A stretch of DNA of 64,000 nt from Anaerolineae bacterium (GTDB lineage: Bacteria; Chloroflexota; Anaerolineae; Aggregatilineales; Phototrophicaceae). Where the stretch lies: the NCBI GenBank assembly GCA_022824365.1, contig JAJEAA010000029.1, positions 62,001 through 126,000 on the forward strand, read 5' to 3'. The translations under genes and the position numbers were made by a program. The notes below the pieces were generated by a model. The model searched no databases, was not told the DNA's origin, and saw only the letters and a list, made by a program, of their open reading frames with translations. Below are positions 24,791 through 33,653 of this stretch, in pieces. Position 1 is the first letter of the stretch, and the number at the start of each line of letters is the position of its first letter.

Positions 24791-27010
24791 ATGTCTACCT
24801 TGAATCCAGATCTGATTTCCAAGGATATGGACGCCGTCCTGAACGACGCCGTGCCGATGCTGGACAAGTATCGCAAGTCTTCAATAATGCCGGAAATGGT
24901 TTTGCTCGCCATGCTCCGGCGAGAGAATACCGCCGCCCATCGAATGCTGAAGATGTTCGAATCCACTCGAGGCGTGGATCTGGATCGGCTGGAACGGCAA
25001 GTCAAAATGGCTATTCAATCGCGCCGCGATCCGGACGGCAGCCTGGACTTTGTCGCCATCGGCAACAGGAAGGTCTCCCTCAGCCGGCAATCCATCATCC
25101 TGCTTGATGACGGCTTGACCATCGCCAATTCGATGAACGAGCAAAAGATCGATACCGATCACGCTCTGGCCATTCTGGCGGAAACCTCCGTGAGCACCGG
25201 CGGCGTCCTGCGGCAATTCGGCATCACGCCGAAGTCAATAAAAGACGCCTACAGCGACGCCAGCAAAATCATTCCGGCTCGTGAAGACAGCACCACCGTC
25301 GACTATGTCAAACGCGCGAAACGCGGTCTGCTGCGCGCTGTGCATTTCCGGGAAGATCTGCTGCGCAACATGATCAACGTGCTCACTCAATCGGTGAACC
25401 GCCATATCATTCTCGTGGGACCCGATGGCGTTGGCAAACGCACCCTGGCATATAGCCTGGCGCTGCTGATGGCGGAAGACAAAGGACCGGCCGGCTTGTC
25501 CAATCTGGTGCAAATCAGCGAGACTGCCTTGCTTGATGGCGACCAGGAAGCCTTCCGCGCTGGCATGAGCGCGGCCCGGCGCGGCATCCTCTTCCTGCCC
25601 CTGGTTCATCGTTTCTTCGGCGGTCCCATCAAAGCCGACTTCAACAAAGCGACTTCGCTGGTGCAGAAAGCCTTCCTGAGCGACGACCCCGTGGTCATTT
25701 GCACGACGACTCTGCAGGAATTCGAAGCGCGAATTCAAAGCGTCAGCGCCATTATGGAAAACAGCCAGGTCATCCGCGTCGACGAGCCCTCGTTGGACGA
25801 AACCGTGCAAATCCTCGAGACTATCGCGCCTCATCTGGAAGCGGACTACGAAATCGCCGTCGATCACGATGCCCTGAAAATGACGGCGCGCATGGCGCAG
25901 CGCTACTTGACCATCAATCCCCTTCCGCAAAGCGCCGAGCAACTCTTGCATCGGACCGCCGCGATGGTCAATATGGGCAAGCAGGCGCACCTGGCCTTCA
26001 AGCCGGAGAACAACGACGCCTGCCTCGATGTTGAGGATGTCACCCTCGTAACCAGCCAGATGACCGGCATACCCGTAACCAAACTTGGCGCTGACGAACG
26101 ACTTCGTTACGCCAATATGGTTGAGCATCTGCGCGAGCGCTTGATCGGCCAGGAAGAAGCGGTGCAACTTGTCAGCCGCGCCATAAAGACCGCCCGCGTC
26201 GGTTTGAAAGATCCGCGGCGTCCCATCGGCACTTTTCTCTTCCTGGGTCCCACCGGCATCGGCAAGACGGAACTGGCGCGCGTATTGGCCGACTTCATGT
26301 TCGGCAGCGAAGAAACCCTCTTCCCGCTGGATATGAGCGAATACAAAGACGAAAGCAGCATCAATCGGCTTATCGGCTCCGCGGTCGGCTACGTAGGCAG
26401 TGATGAAGGCGGCCAGCTGACCGAGCGCATTCGCCAGCAGCCATACACTATCGTGCTGCTAGACGAAATAGAAAAGTCGCACCCGCGCATCATGGACGTG
26501 CTCCTGCAAGTGATGGAGGAGGGCCGCCTGACCGACGGCCGCGGCAATATAGCTCGCTTCAGCGAGGCGGTTGTCATCATGACGAGCAATATCGGCTCCG
26601 AGCATCTCATGGTGCGGCAGATCACCGACGAACTGCGCGAGAAAATCATGGACCAGGTGCTGGACTTCTTGCGGCCCGAATTTGTCAATCGCCTTGATGA
26701 GGTGATTCTCTTCAACGCCTTGAGCGACGAAGACTTCGTGCTGATTCTCGATCTCCTGATTGAAAAGGAAAACAAACTGGCGAAGGAACGCGGACTTAAG
26801 CTGACCTTCACCGACGGCGCCAAGAAATGGCTGCTCGCCCAAAACGACGAGCCGGAATATGGCGCGCGCCCCCTACGGCGAATCCTGCGGCGCAACCTGC
26901 GCGAACCGCTGGCCGATTTTCTGCTGCGCCACAACCCGGACGAGGGCACCGAAGTGCGCATCAGCGCGAGTCGAAAACGCGGCGGCGGGCTGGAATTCTC
27001 CTTCAAGTGA
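24791..27010 (+). CDS. Clp/Hsp100-family AAA+ protein with degenerate first ATPase domain
   Basis: A 739-residue protein with a Clp N domain (~10-155), a first nucleotide-binding domain (~180-390) and a second one (~440-735). In domain 1 the P-loop reads 'GPDGVGKRT' and Walker B is 'ILFLPL', with the catalytic Asp-Glu lost, so ATP hydrolysis there is doubtful. Domain 2 has intact 'GPTGIGKTE', 'IVLLDEIEKSHP' and 'RPEFVNRLDE'. It has no ClpB-type middle coiled coil, and the region after 'TSNIGS' lacks the insertion carrying the ClpP-binding IGF/IGL loop. It is therefore probably a stand-alone unfoldase or remodeller. Confidence 0.88.
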   Translation: MSTLNPDLISKDMDAVLNDAVPMLDKYRKSSIMPEMVLLAMLRRENTAAHRMLKMFESTRGVDLDRLERQVKMAIQSRRDPDGSLDFVAIGNRKVSLSRQSIILLDDGLTIANSMNEQKIDTDHALAILAETSVSTGGVLRQFGITPKSIKDAYSDASKIIPAREDSTTVDYVKRAKRGLLRAVHFREDLLRNMINVLTQSVNRHIILVGPDGVGKRTLAYSLALLMAEDKGPAGLSNLVQISETALLDGDQEAFRAGMSAARRGILFLPLVHRFFGGPIKADFNKATSLVQKAFLSDDPVVICTTTLQEFEARIQSVSAIMENSQVIRVDEPSLDETVQILETIAPHLEADYEIAVDHDALKMTARMAQRYLTINPLPQSAEQLLHRTAAMVNMGKQAHLAFKPENNDACLDVEDVTLVTSQMTGIPVTKLGADERLRYANMVEHLRERLIGQEEAVQLVSRAIKTARVGLKDPRRPIGTFLFLGPTGIGKTELARVLADFMFGSEETLFPLDMSEYKDESSINRLIGSAVGYVGSDEGGQLTERIRQQPYTIVLLDEIEKSHPRIMDVLLQVMEEGRLTDGRGNIARFSEAVVIMTSNIGSEHLMVRQITDELREKIMDQVLDFLRPEFVNRLDEVILFNALSDEDFVLILDLLIEKENKLAKERGLKLTFTDGAKKWLLAQNDEPEYGARPLRRILRRNLREPLADFLLRHNPDEGTEVRISASRKRGGGLEFSFK

Positions 27011-27059
27011 TCGCTGTGACAGCGCAGCCAGGAACCCATCCAAATCTGAAGAGGAGTCA

Positions 27060-28478
27060 ATGACAACATTAGATCCTTCAATCTTTCGAAAATACGATAT
27101 TCGCGGAACGGCCGCGGGCGACGCGCCTCAACTTCGACCAGATGTCTCCCGACTTGTCGGCAAGGCGCTCGGCGCCTACCTGCCGCGTCATTTCGGCTCG
27201 GAACGCGTCTTCGTCGGTTCCGACAACCGCGTCACCTCGGGGCCATTGAAGGCTGCGCTTATAGAGGGCTTAACCTCTACGGGCATGCCCGTCACTGATA
27301 TCGGCGAGGTTTTGACGCCAACCGTCTACTACGCATCAGCTTCATTCGCCGGAAATGGCGCCGGTGTCATGATCACAGGCAGCCACCTCGACACCCGCTA
27401 TAACGGCATCAAAATGGCTTACGGCAAGCTGGCTCTGGCCGGTCGGCAAATCGAGGACTTGCTCGCGCTTATCAAAACGGAATCCTTCGCTGCCGGCACA
27501 GCCGCTGTTGATCAAGACTTCGACATGATTCACAAGCACATGGCTGCGATTCAAAGCAAGGTGTCCATGGCCAAGCCAATGAAAGTTGTCCTCGATGCCG
27601 GCAACGGACTCTCCGGCGCCTATATTCCCCCGGTTCTTCAAGCCCTGGGCCTCGATGTCGAATGCTTGTATTGTGAACCGGATGGGACCTTTCCCAACCA
27701 CCTGCCCAATCCCGAAGACCCGGAAATGACCCGTGATCTGGAAGCCAAGGTCCTGGAGTTGGGCGCGGACCTGGGCTTGGCGTTTGATGGCGACAGCGAT
27801 CGTTGCGGCTTCATTGACAACCGCGGACATCATATCGCGGCTGACCGCCTGCTGGCTCTGCTGGCGCGCGACCTGCTCAGCCGCCACCCCGGCACGCCCA
27901 TCGTCTTTGATGTCAAGGCGTCGCAAGCTTTGCCGGACGAGATCAAGCGCTACGGCGGCGAGCCTGTCATGTGGAAATCCGGCCACAGCTTGATGAAGCA
28001 AAAGATGAACGAGATCGGCTCGCTGCTGGGGGGAGAAGTCAGCGGACATCTCTTCATCGGCGAGGACTATTACGGCTTTGATGACGCGCCGCTGGTCGCG
28101 TTGAAAACCCTCGAGATCATCAGCAATTCAAGCCGAACCATTGCCGAAATCTTTGACGATATCCCGAAGCTGGCCGCCACGCCGGAGATAGTCTTGTCGG
28201 CCCCCGACGAGTTGAAGTTCCGCATGATCGAAGAGATGACAGCGAGCCTTCAGGATCAGTATGAAGTGGTCACGGTTGATGGCGCGCGAGTTGTCTTTGA
28301 TCATGGTTGGGGGCTGGTGCGCGCCAGCAATACGCAGCCGGCCGTGACGCTGCGCTTTGAAGCCTATACGCGTGAGCAGATTGTCCAGTACATGCGCGTA
28401 TTTGAAGCGCAGTTGACGCGATATCCACAGATCGACCGAAGCCGATTCGACGCGCTCCTGGTCGAATTCAGAGCTTGA
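27060..28478 (+). CDS. Phosphomannomutase/phosphoglucomutase
   Basis: A 472-residue alpha-D-phosphohexomutase that moves phosphate between C6 and C1 of glucose or mannose. Domain order is normal: start 'FRKYDIRG', catalytic serine loop near residue 105, metal loop 'FDGDSDRCGF', sugar loop 'GGEVSGH' and the C-terminal phosphate site 'RASNTQPA'. The serine loop reads 'TGSHLDTRYNGIK', with Leu-Asp in place of the usual Asn-Pro. ATG at 27060 has GAGGAG three bases upstream; it follows the Clp gene by 49 bases. Confidence 0.92.
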   Translation: MTTLDPSIFRKYDIRGTAAGDAPQLRPDVSRLVGKALGAYLPRHFGSERVFVGSDNRVTSGPLKAALIEGLTSTGMPVTDIGEVLTPTVYYASASFAGNGAGVMITGSHLDTRYNGIKMAYGKLALAGRQIEDLLALIKTESFAAGTAAVDQDFDMIHKHMAAIQSKVSMAKPMKVVLDAGNGLSGAYIPPVLQALGLDVECLYCEPDGTFPNHLPNPEDPEMTRDLEAKVLELGADLGLAFDGDSDRCGFIDNRGHHIAADRLLALLARDLLSRHPGTPIVFDVKASQALPDEIKRYGGEPVMWKSGHSLMKQKMNEIGSLLGGEVSGHLFIGEDYYGFDDAPLVALKTLEIISNSSRTIAEIFDDIPKLAATPEIVLSAPDELKFRMIEEMTASLQDQYEVVTVDGARVVFDHGWGLVRASNTQPAVTLRFEAYTREQIVQYMRVFEAQLTRYPQIDRSRFDALLVEFRA

Positions 28479-28494
28479 GTCATCATTTCAAACC

Positions 28495-29208
28495 GTGTCG
28501 TCGCGACGTATCTTCTTCCAAGATATCTACCACAATCAAGCTGAGCAGTTTGATCGTCTGGTCGCGCGCGAAGATGCGCGGGGCAATCTCTTTGCCGCGT
28601 TGAATGACATCCGCGCCCTGCATGGATTGAAGGTCGTGGAATTCGGCGCCGGCACTGGGCGGTTAACGCGCCAGCTTTCTGTGATGGTCGAGCGTATTTT
28701 CTCCTTCGATATCGAGCCTGCAATGCTGAAGCAAGCCGATGCCGCCATGCGCGCCAGCGGAATGACCAATTGGCATCTCGCTCTGGGAGACAATGCTCAA
28801 ATGCCTATCGCGTCGTCATGCGCTGATCTGGTGATTGAAGGCTGGAGCTTTGCCCATGTCGTCGGCTGGTATCCCAAAGACTGGCTCGCGCGGACCGACG
28901 CCATGTTGGCCGAGATGACGCGCATTCTAAAGCCGGGCGGCACAGCAGTACTGATCGAAACGCTCGGAACTGGCCGGCGCCGTCCCCAGCCGACGGATAA
29001 ACTGGCGCGGCTATACCATCATTGGCGCGAGCAGCATCGTTTTGAATCGCGCTGGATTCGGACAGATTACCAGTTCACCTCGCCGCAGGAAGCCGATGAG
29101 TTGATGCGGTTTTTCTTTGGTGATGATCTGGCAGATTCGAGCCTGGATGGCGAGACCGTTATTGTGCCGGAATGCACCGGCATCTGGTGGAAACATTTCG
29201 CCGGCTAG
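28495..29208 (+). CDS. SAM-dependent methyltransferase
   Basis: A 237-residue class I methyltransferase. Motif I is 'VVEFGAGTGRLTR' (~residues 47-59), the acidic residue ending strand 2 is in 'FSFDIEPAML', motif post-I 'LGDNAQMPIASSCADLVIEGWS' and motif III region 'ILKPGGTAVLIE' follow. Substrate is unknown. GTG start, 17 bases after the phosphohexomutase stop, so probably in one operon with it. Confidence 0.85.
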   Translation: MSSRRIFFQDIYHNQAEQFDRLVAREDARGNLFAALNDIRALHGLKVVEFGAGTGRLTRQLSVMVERIFSFDIEPAMLKQADAAMRASGMTNWHLALGDNAQMPIASSCADLVIEGWSFAHVVGWYPKDWLARTDAMLAEMTRILKPGGTAVLIETLGTGRRRPQPTDKLARLYHHWREQHRFESRWIRTDYQFTSPQEADELMRFFFGDDLADSSLDGETVIVPECTGIWWKHFAG

Positions 29209-29226
29209 CGCTAACCCTCTCCTTTC

Positions 29227-29619
29227 TCAGAATGGCGCCGGCGGCGATATACCCTGCGCCCAGTAGTTGAAGGCGCTCAGCAACAACAGGACGGCGATGC
29301 CGAACAAGATCAACAGAGAGCCGAATGTGATCTGTCGCCGATCCCAGGCGCGCGTTCGCTGTGGAGGTCTCTTTTTCCGACCGCGTCTAAGTTTTCGCTG
29401 CCAGGCGCGGTCCCGGTCGACGATCAAAATGACGCCCCATACGATGAAGGGGAAACCAAAAGCCGCGCCAAAGCAAAGAGCCCCAATCAACGTTAATCCC
29501 TGCCGTCTTCGACCATTGACGCTGCCGATCATAACCCGAATGACCTTTTGATTGTCGTCTTGAATACCGACCTGCGCCAGATGCGGTACTATTGAAAGAT
29601 GTCCGAATTCAATTATCAT
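29227..29619 (-). CDS. Hypothetical membrane protein with basic loop
   Basis: About 130 residues with two hydrophobic helices (near residues 48-72 and 100-120) separated by a very basic loop, including 'KLRRGRKKRPPQRTRAW'. It has an N-terminal soluble part 'EFGHLSIVPHLAQVGIQDD'. No family is recognised. ATG at 29619 leaves 55 bases to the divergent gene; a longer start at 29730 would overlap that gene, though the preceding residues 'LAEDIRERIRDM' look helical and could be real. Confidence 0.5.
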   Translation of the reverse strand: MIIEFGHLSIVPHLAQVGIQDDNQKVIRVMIGSVNGRRRQGLTLIGALCFGAAFGFPFIVWGVILIVDRDRAWQRKLRRGRKKRPPQRTRAWDRRQITFGSLLILFGIAVLLLLSAFNYWAQGISPPAPF

Positions 29620-29674
29620 GTCTCGTATACGCTCGCGTATATCCTCGGCGAGATTGGCTGCGAGAGGCTGCCGA

Positions 29675-30349
29675 ATGACAAGTTTCAAACGCAAAGGCGA
29701 CATGCCCGGCATTGAATTCCAGGTGGACAAGGAACACTCCGGTGTTCGTATTGTGGGCTGTCTTACATTTCTTATCGGCGTTATCGTCAGTTATTTGATC
29801 ATCAATACCTTCATTCCCAACGGCGGCTTGCTCACTATTGGCGCGGCGCTGGCGATTGCGGTCGCCTTGACCTATGCCGCCGATTACCTAGGCAAGACCT
29901 ATTGGCCCAGCAACCGCGCGATTCAATTCCTGGACGATATAATATTGCTGGTCAAGGGCGATCAAATTCAGGGCGAGATCGACGCTGGTCAAAACGTGAA
30001 TTTGCTCCAGTGGCACTTCGAGGCGAAGCGCCATCCTCGCGTGCCGAAAGGCTGGTATGTCGTGGCGAACGCCCTGGAACAAGATGGCGAATACATCGTC
30101 AGCTACAGTATCGCCTCTCCCTCTGATTTCGAAGCTTTGCCGCTTTCCCGGCTTTCGCAGAAATACCAGCGAAAGAAAGGCAAGAAGGATGATTCACGGG
30201 ACCTGCGCGAAGCCGGCAGCCAACGCCGAATCGCTCAAGCGGAGTTTCATCGCGGCGAACTCGGGGCGGAAATGTCCCTCGAAGACTACCAGGCTTATCT
30301 CGATTATCTGGCGGACACGTATACGTCTTGGATGCCAAAAGAAAAGTAA
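29675..30349 (+). CDS. Hypothetical protein with two membrane helices and soluble C-terminal domain
   Basis: A 224-residue protein with two N-terminal hydrophobic helices (~22-45 and ~49-68), a cytoplasmic-looking middle region 'GEIDAGQNVNLLQWHFEAKRHPRVPKGWYVVANALE' and a very basic then acidic tail. No family is recognised. ATG at 29675 has GAGG seven bases upstream; ATG at 29702 is also possible. Its last 22 bases overlap the start of the next secreted protein gene, suggesting coupled translation. Confidence 0.6.
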   Translation: MTSFKRKGDMPGIEFQVDKEHSGVRIVGCLTFLIGVIVSYLIINTFIPNGGLLTIGAALAIAVALTYAADYLGKTYWPSNRAIQFLDDIILLVKGDQIQGEIDAGQNVNLLQWHFEAKRHPRVPKGWYVVANALEQDGEYIVSYSIASPSDFEALPLSRLSQKYQRKKGKKDDSRDLREAGSQRRIAQAEFHRGELGAEMSLEDYQAYLDYLADTYTSWMPKEK

Positions 30350-31869
30350 CTGCGTTTGCGCGAATCTGTTTCTGCGCCGCGGCTCTCCTGCTCGGGCTGT
30401 CGCCGCTGCGCGCGCAGGATTCCCGCCTGACGTTGGGCGACATTGTTGAAGCCAGCCTCGCCCCCGGCGAGACGCATCAATACACCTTTGTCGCGCTCGA
30501 ATTGACCTTGCTTTCGATACGCGTCACAGCCTTGAGCGATACGCTGGATCCGCGCTTCGAGCTATTCGACCGCGAAGACCGCCTCATAGTTGCCAATGAC
30601 GACTACGACTATCCTGCCACTCCTGACGCGGCGGTACAGGCGCTCGTCCTCAACCGCACGTCCACCTATACCATCTCCGTCAGCGGGCACGGCGGCAGCG
30701 GCGGCGACTATCGTCTGTATCTGTTGCCGGGTTTCGATGTGCTGGCGCTGCGCGATTCGATCGTGGATAAGGCGCAATGGCAGGTTGCTTTCAGCGATAC
30801 CGCGCTGGATATTTCTGAATCCAGTTTGTATGCAGTGGAGCTTGAAGGTTTCGCTCGCACGGCTGTTGTGCTGGGTCAACACATGCCCCAGGAGCAAGAT
30901 GTCTATCTCGAAGCCGACTTTCACGCGGTAACCTCGATTGTCGACTGGAAAGTGGGCTTGGTGTTCCGCTATCAGTCGCCGGACGATTACCACCGTGTTT
31001 TGCTTAGCAAGACCGGATTCTGGCGTGTGGAGCGAATCGTCGAGGGCGAGATGGTTCCGGTGCGAAACTGGACGACCCATCCCGCGATCGTCCCCGGCGA
31101 GCCTGATTTCCGCCTCGGCGTTTTGGCGAGCGGCCAGCACATTGATGTGGTTTACAACGGCCAGGTGGTTGGCTCAGCTTCGAGCGAGGCGACGCCGCAG
31201 CCCGGCGGCTTGGGCATCGTCATGCGCACAGACGAAAGGTCCGGCGGCCTCATGTCCTTTGCCGTCCGCCAGATCGTCCTGACCTTGCCGACGCGCGTCA
31301 GCGGCGAGATTCTCTTCCCGCAGCGCATACTCGAGCGGCAGGATTACCTGATGGCGCTTGACCTGGCGCGGAAGCAACTGGCGCCCGCGGGCCACAGTGT
31401 CAGTTTCGTGCAGCGGGAAAGTTCGGTGCGCCATGTGCGGCTCGGCGTTACACGGATTTCCATCGCGTCCGACCGCCAATACGAGCAGTTTGCGCTGGGC
31501 GCTTCCTTGACGTTTGCGGCGCAGAGAGCTAGCAACGGCGGCTGCGGACTGTTCTTCCATTACAACGATGACAGCCACTACACGCTAGCCTATATGACAA
31601 GCGAAGGCGACTTCGGCGTTTCGCGGCGCAGCGGCGCAGGCTTTGAGCCGGGCATCTACGGCAAGCGCCCCCCGCCCGCTGGCTCGGATCATTATTTGCT
31701 CGTCATCGTCACCGATGATCTCATTCATTATTATCTGGATGAAGAGCATGTCGGCGCCATGCCATCGCAACCAAGAGTGGGCAGCATCGGCATCGCCGTG
31801 GTGAATTATGCGGAGTCGGATAGCTTCTGCCAGTTCGAAGATCTCTGGCTGCAAAGCTTTGATAATTGA
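30328..31869 (+). CDS. Secreted protein with PPC-like and two lectin-like beta domains
   Basis: A 513-residue exported protein: signal peptide (~1-29, 'LRAQ' cleavage region); a PPC-like beta domain at ~35-133 ('LAPGETHQYTF', 'LDPRFELFDREDRLIVANDD'); then two jelly-roll-like domains (~140-330 and ~345-510) of the type seen in concanavalin/LamG or DUF1080 proteins, with 'GLVFRYQSPDDYHRVLL' and 'GLFFHYNDDSHYTLAY' as parallel strands. No catalytic residues can be named. It could bind glycans at the cell surface. A strong terminator follows. Confidence 0.65.
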   Translation: MDAKRKVTAFARICFCAAALLLGLSPLRAQDSRLTLGDIVEASLAPGETHQYTFVALELTLLSIRVTALSDTLDPRFELFDREDRLIVANDDYDYPATPDAAVQALVLNRTSTYTISVSGHGGSGGDYRLYLLPGFDVLALRDSIVDKAQWQVAFSDTALDISESSLYAVELEGFARTAVVLGQHMPQEQDVYLEADFHAVTSIVDWKVGLVFRYQSPDDYHRVLLSKTGFWRVERIVEGEMVPVRNWTTHPAIVPGEPDFRLGVLASGQHIDVVYNGQVVGSASSEATPQPGGLGIVMRTDERSGGLMSFAVRQIVLTLPTRVSGEILFPQRILERQDYLMALDLARKQLAPAGHSVSFVQRESSVRHVRLGVTRISIASDRQYEQFALGASLTFAAQRASNGGCGLFFHYNDDSHYTLAYMTSEGDFGVSRRSGAGFEPGIYGKRPPPAGSDHYLLVIVTDDLIHYYLDEEHVGAMPSQPRVGSIGIAVVNYAESDSFCQFEDLWLQSFDN

Positions 31870-31901
31870 CGACATAGGCATCTGCCTGCCAGAAAAACAT
31901 G

Positions 31902-31934
31902 AGAGCCTCACATTTCGTGAGGCTCTTCGTTTTT
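31902..31934. terminator. Bidirectional rho-independent terminator
   Basis: AGAGCCTCAC (31902-31911) and GTGAGGCTCT (31917-31926) form a perfect ten-pair stem with an ATTTC loop. TTTTT follows on the plus strand and AAAAA precedes it, giving a T-run on the minus strand too. It separates the convergent secreted-protein and glycoside-hydrolase genes. Confidence 0.9.
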
Positions 31935-31954
31935 GCTAGCGGGGAGGATATATG

Positions 31955-33433
31955 TCAGCCGCCCATTGCCGCTCGCAGCGAGGCGCAAGCCGGGCAGCCG
32001 CCCCCGGGCCGCACGATTGCATAGCCAGCTTGCGGATCGGCGCCCCAGGCGGTGAAGTTCACATTCCAGACGATCATCATTGAAACGCGCCCCGAACTCC
32101 GCGATAGACGAGCCGCGTCCGCCAGCCACTGAGCTTGCTCGGCGACGGTCACAGGATCGTTTGGCGTCCAATTGAAACCAGCGGGGATTCCAGAGGGCAT
32201 ACCCTCGCCGCTCAGATAGCCAAGTTCAGTCCAGCAGACTTTGCTATTGGGAAAGTATTGCGCGCCCCGCTGAAGCATGGAACCGAAGAAGTAGGTGGGA
32301 TAGTAACCACGAGGGTCGCCGCTGTATTGCGTCGGGCTGAGGACGCCTTCGTTGTAATGCAAGCCGAGGCAATCCATGTACTGGGCGGCGCCTGCTTGCG
32401 CCATCTGCGCCATGAACGTATCGTCATTGCAGCCTCCGTCTCCACAGCCAGCCGCGCCGAAGTAGCCGGTTGGCGCCGGCGCGCCGCTGATGACCAGAGT
32501 GGCTGGATTGGCTGCTTTGATAGCATGATAGGCTGCTTGGAGGAGACGAGTGTAGGAGCCGCCATTGATCCGACCCCTGGGCCACTCGCGGTCGATATTG
32601 GGCTCGTTCCACACTTCAATGGCGTCCGCGCCTTGTTGCGCCAGGAATGCCACGTATTTGGCGAATTCCGCCACATAGCCGTCAAAATTGTTCGCTAATT
32701 GATTCTTGTCCCCGAGCGCGCCCAGCAGCACCCTGAAGCCTTGCGCGCGCGCTTGACCGATGATATCCGCGCCATCTGATTGTCCATGTCGCACTTGCTT
32801 CTTGACCCAGGTCATCCCGGAATTTTTCATCGCCGATATGGCTGTTCCATCCAAGCTAGCGACATGGCCGCCCAGGGCAAATCCCGCTGGACCCGCATTG
32901 GCCGGTCCCACAACCACCGGAGCTGCTTCGGCTTCCGCCGGTTCGGCGGCAGGCGCTGCCTCGGCGGGCGCTGGCACAGGCGTCGGCTCAGGCGCGTATT
33001 GCGGCGGCACCTGGATATCAGAGCAGATGACCGAATCTGCCAAGTCATAACTGACGCGCGCTTGGTATTCCTCGCCCGACGTGGTGGTGAAGATATAAGT
33101 CCAGCCGAACAGTATGTGGTCACGCTTCCTCTCGAAGGGTATAGAGTCGGCGCAACTGTCGATGCCGGCGGCTCCGTAGAGGCTTAGGCTGGCGGTGCTG
33201 GTCCAGTTGTCTTCAAAGAAGCGCCAGCGCCGGAGCCGCATAGTCGCTCCAATGTCTTCCTCAATGAGGTCGCGCGCGATCTGCATGCCTCGCATCAGCG
33301 GGCTAATCTGGACCGACTCTACTCCCCCTTCTTCCTGCGCCGCCGCGGGCAGGCCGACGGATAGCAGCAGCGTGAGCGCCAGCAGCGCGGGAAAGAATCT
33401 CGCGGATATGTTCAGAAATTTTGTTTCTCGCAT
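31955..33433 (-). CDS. Secreted clan-A type glycoside hydrolase
   Basis: A 492-residue exported protein: signal peptide (~1-32), an N-terminal domain (~35-150), an Ala/Pro/Glu linker, then a TIM barrel from ~185. 'EVWNEPNID' (Glu near 277) is the typical acid/base site after strand 4 and 'VCWTELGYLS' (Glu near 403) the likely nucleophile after strand 7, as in GH5/GH39-type retaining enzymes. The exact family and substrate cannot be fixed by eye. Cysteine pairs in the barrel ('CGDGGC', 'CPAC') suggest disulphides. Confidence 0.8.
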   Translation of the reverse strand: MRETKFLNISARFFPALLALTLLLSVGLPAAAQEEGGVESVQISPLMRGMQIARDLIEEDIGATMRLRRWRFFEDNWTSTASLSLYGAAGIDSCADSIPFERKRDHILFGWTYIFTTTSGEEYQARVSYDLADSVICSDIQVPPQYAPEPTPVPAPAEAAPAAEPAEAEAAPVVVGPANAGPAGFALGGHVASLDGTAISAMKNSGMTWVKKQVRHGQSDGADIIGQARAQGFRVLLGALGDKNQLANNFDGYVAEFAKYVAFLAQQGADAIEVWNEPNIDREWPRGRINGGSYTRLLQAAYHAIKAANPATLVISGAPAPTGYFGAAGCGDGGCNDDTFMAQMAQAGAAQYMDCLGLHYNEGVLSPTQYSGDPRGYYPTYFFGSMLQRGAQYFPNSKVCWTELGYLSGEGMPSGIPAGFNWTPNDPVTVAEQAQWLADAARLSRSSGRVSMMIVWNVNFTAWGADPQAGYAIVRPGGGCPACASLRAAMGG

Positions 33434-33540
33434 ATGGCTTCTCGCTTGTTTCTAGTTTGCACGTGAACCAAAAGCATAACGAATAAAAAGGAGATTGCTA
33501 TAGTTCGTTTGTCAGCGAGCCAGAGCAACCGCTTCAAAAT

Positions 33541-33546
33541 TATTAT
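33541..33546 (-). promoter_or_regulatory. -10 element upstream of the glycoside hydrolase
   Basis: Perfect TATAAT on the minus strand about 108 bases before the start codon; AT-rich surroundings but no clear -35. It would give a leader of roughly 100 bases. Confidence 0.35.
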
Positions 33547-33653
33547 ACGCCGTTCACCGCCAAAAATTAGCAAAAAGAGAAAGAATTTCTCATAGTCAGC
33601 GCAATTTCAATTTGCAGCGATTGCCCTGGTTGTGTCCGTTAGCGCGGCGGATG

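Noticed and set aside
25235..26167. 310-residue minus-strand frame
   Set aside because: Antisense shadow inside the Clp-type gene; His/Gln-rich composition with no motif.
26859..27059. 67-residue N-terminal extension of the phosphohexomutase
   Set aside because: It overlaps the end of the Clp gene, while ATG at 27060 has an ideal ribosome site and matches the family's N terminus.
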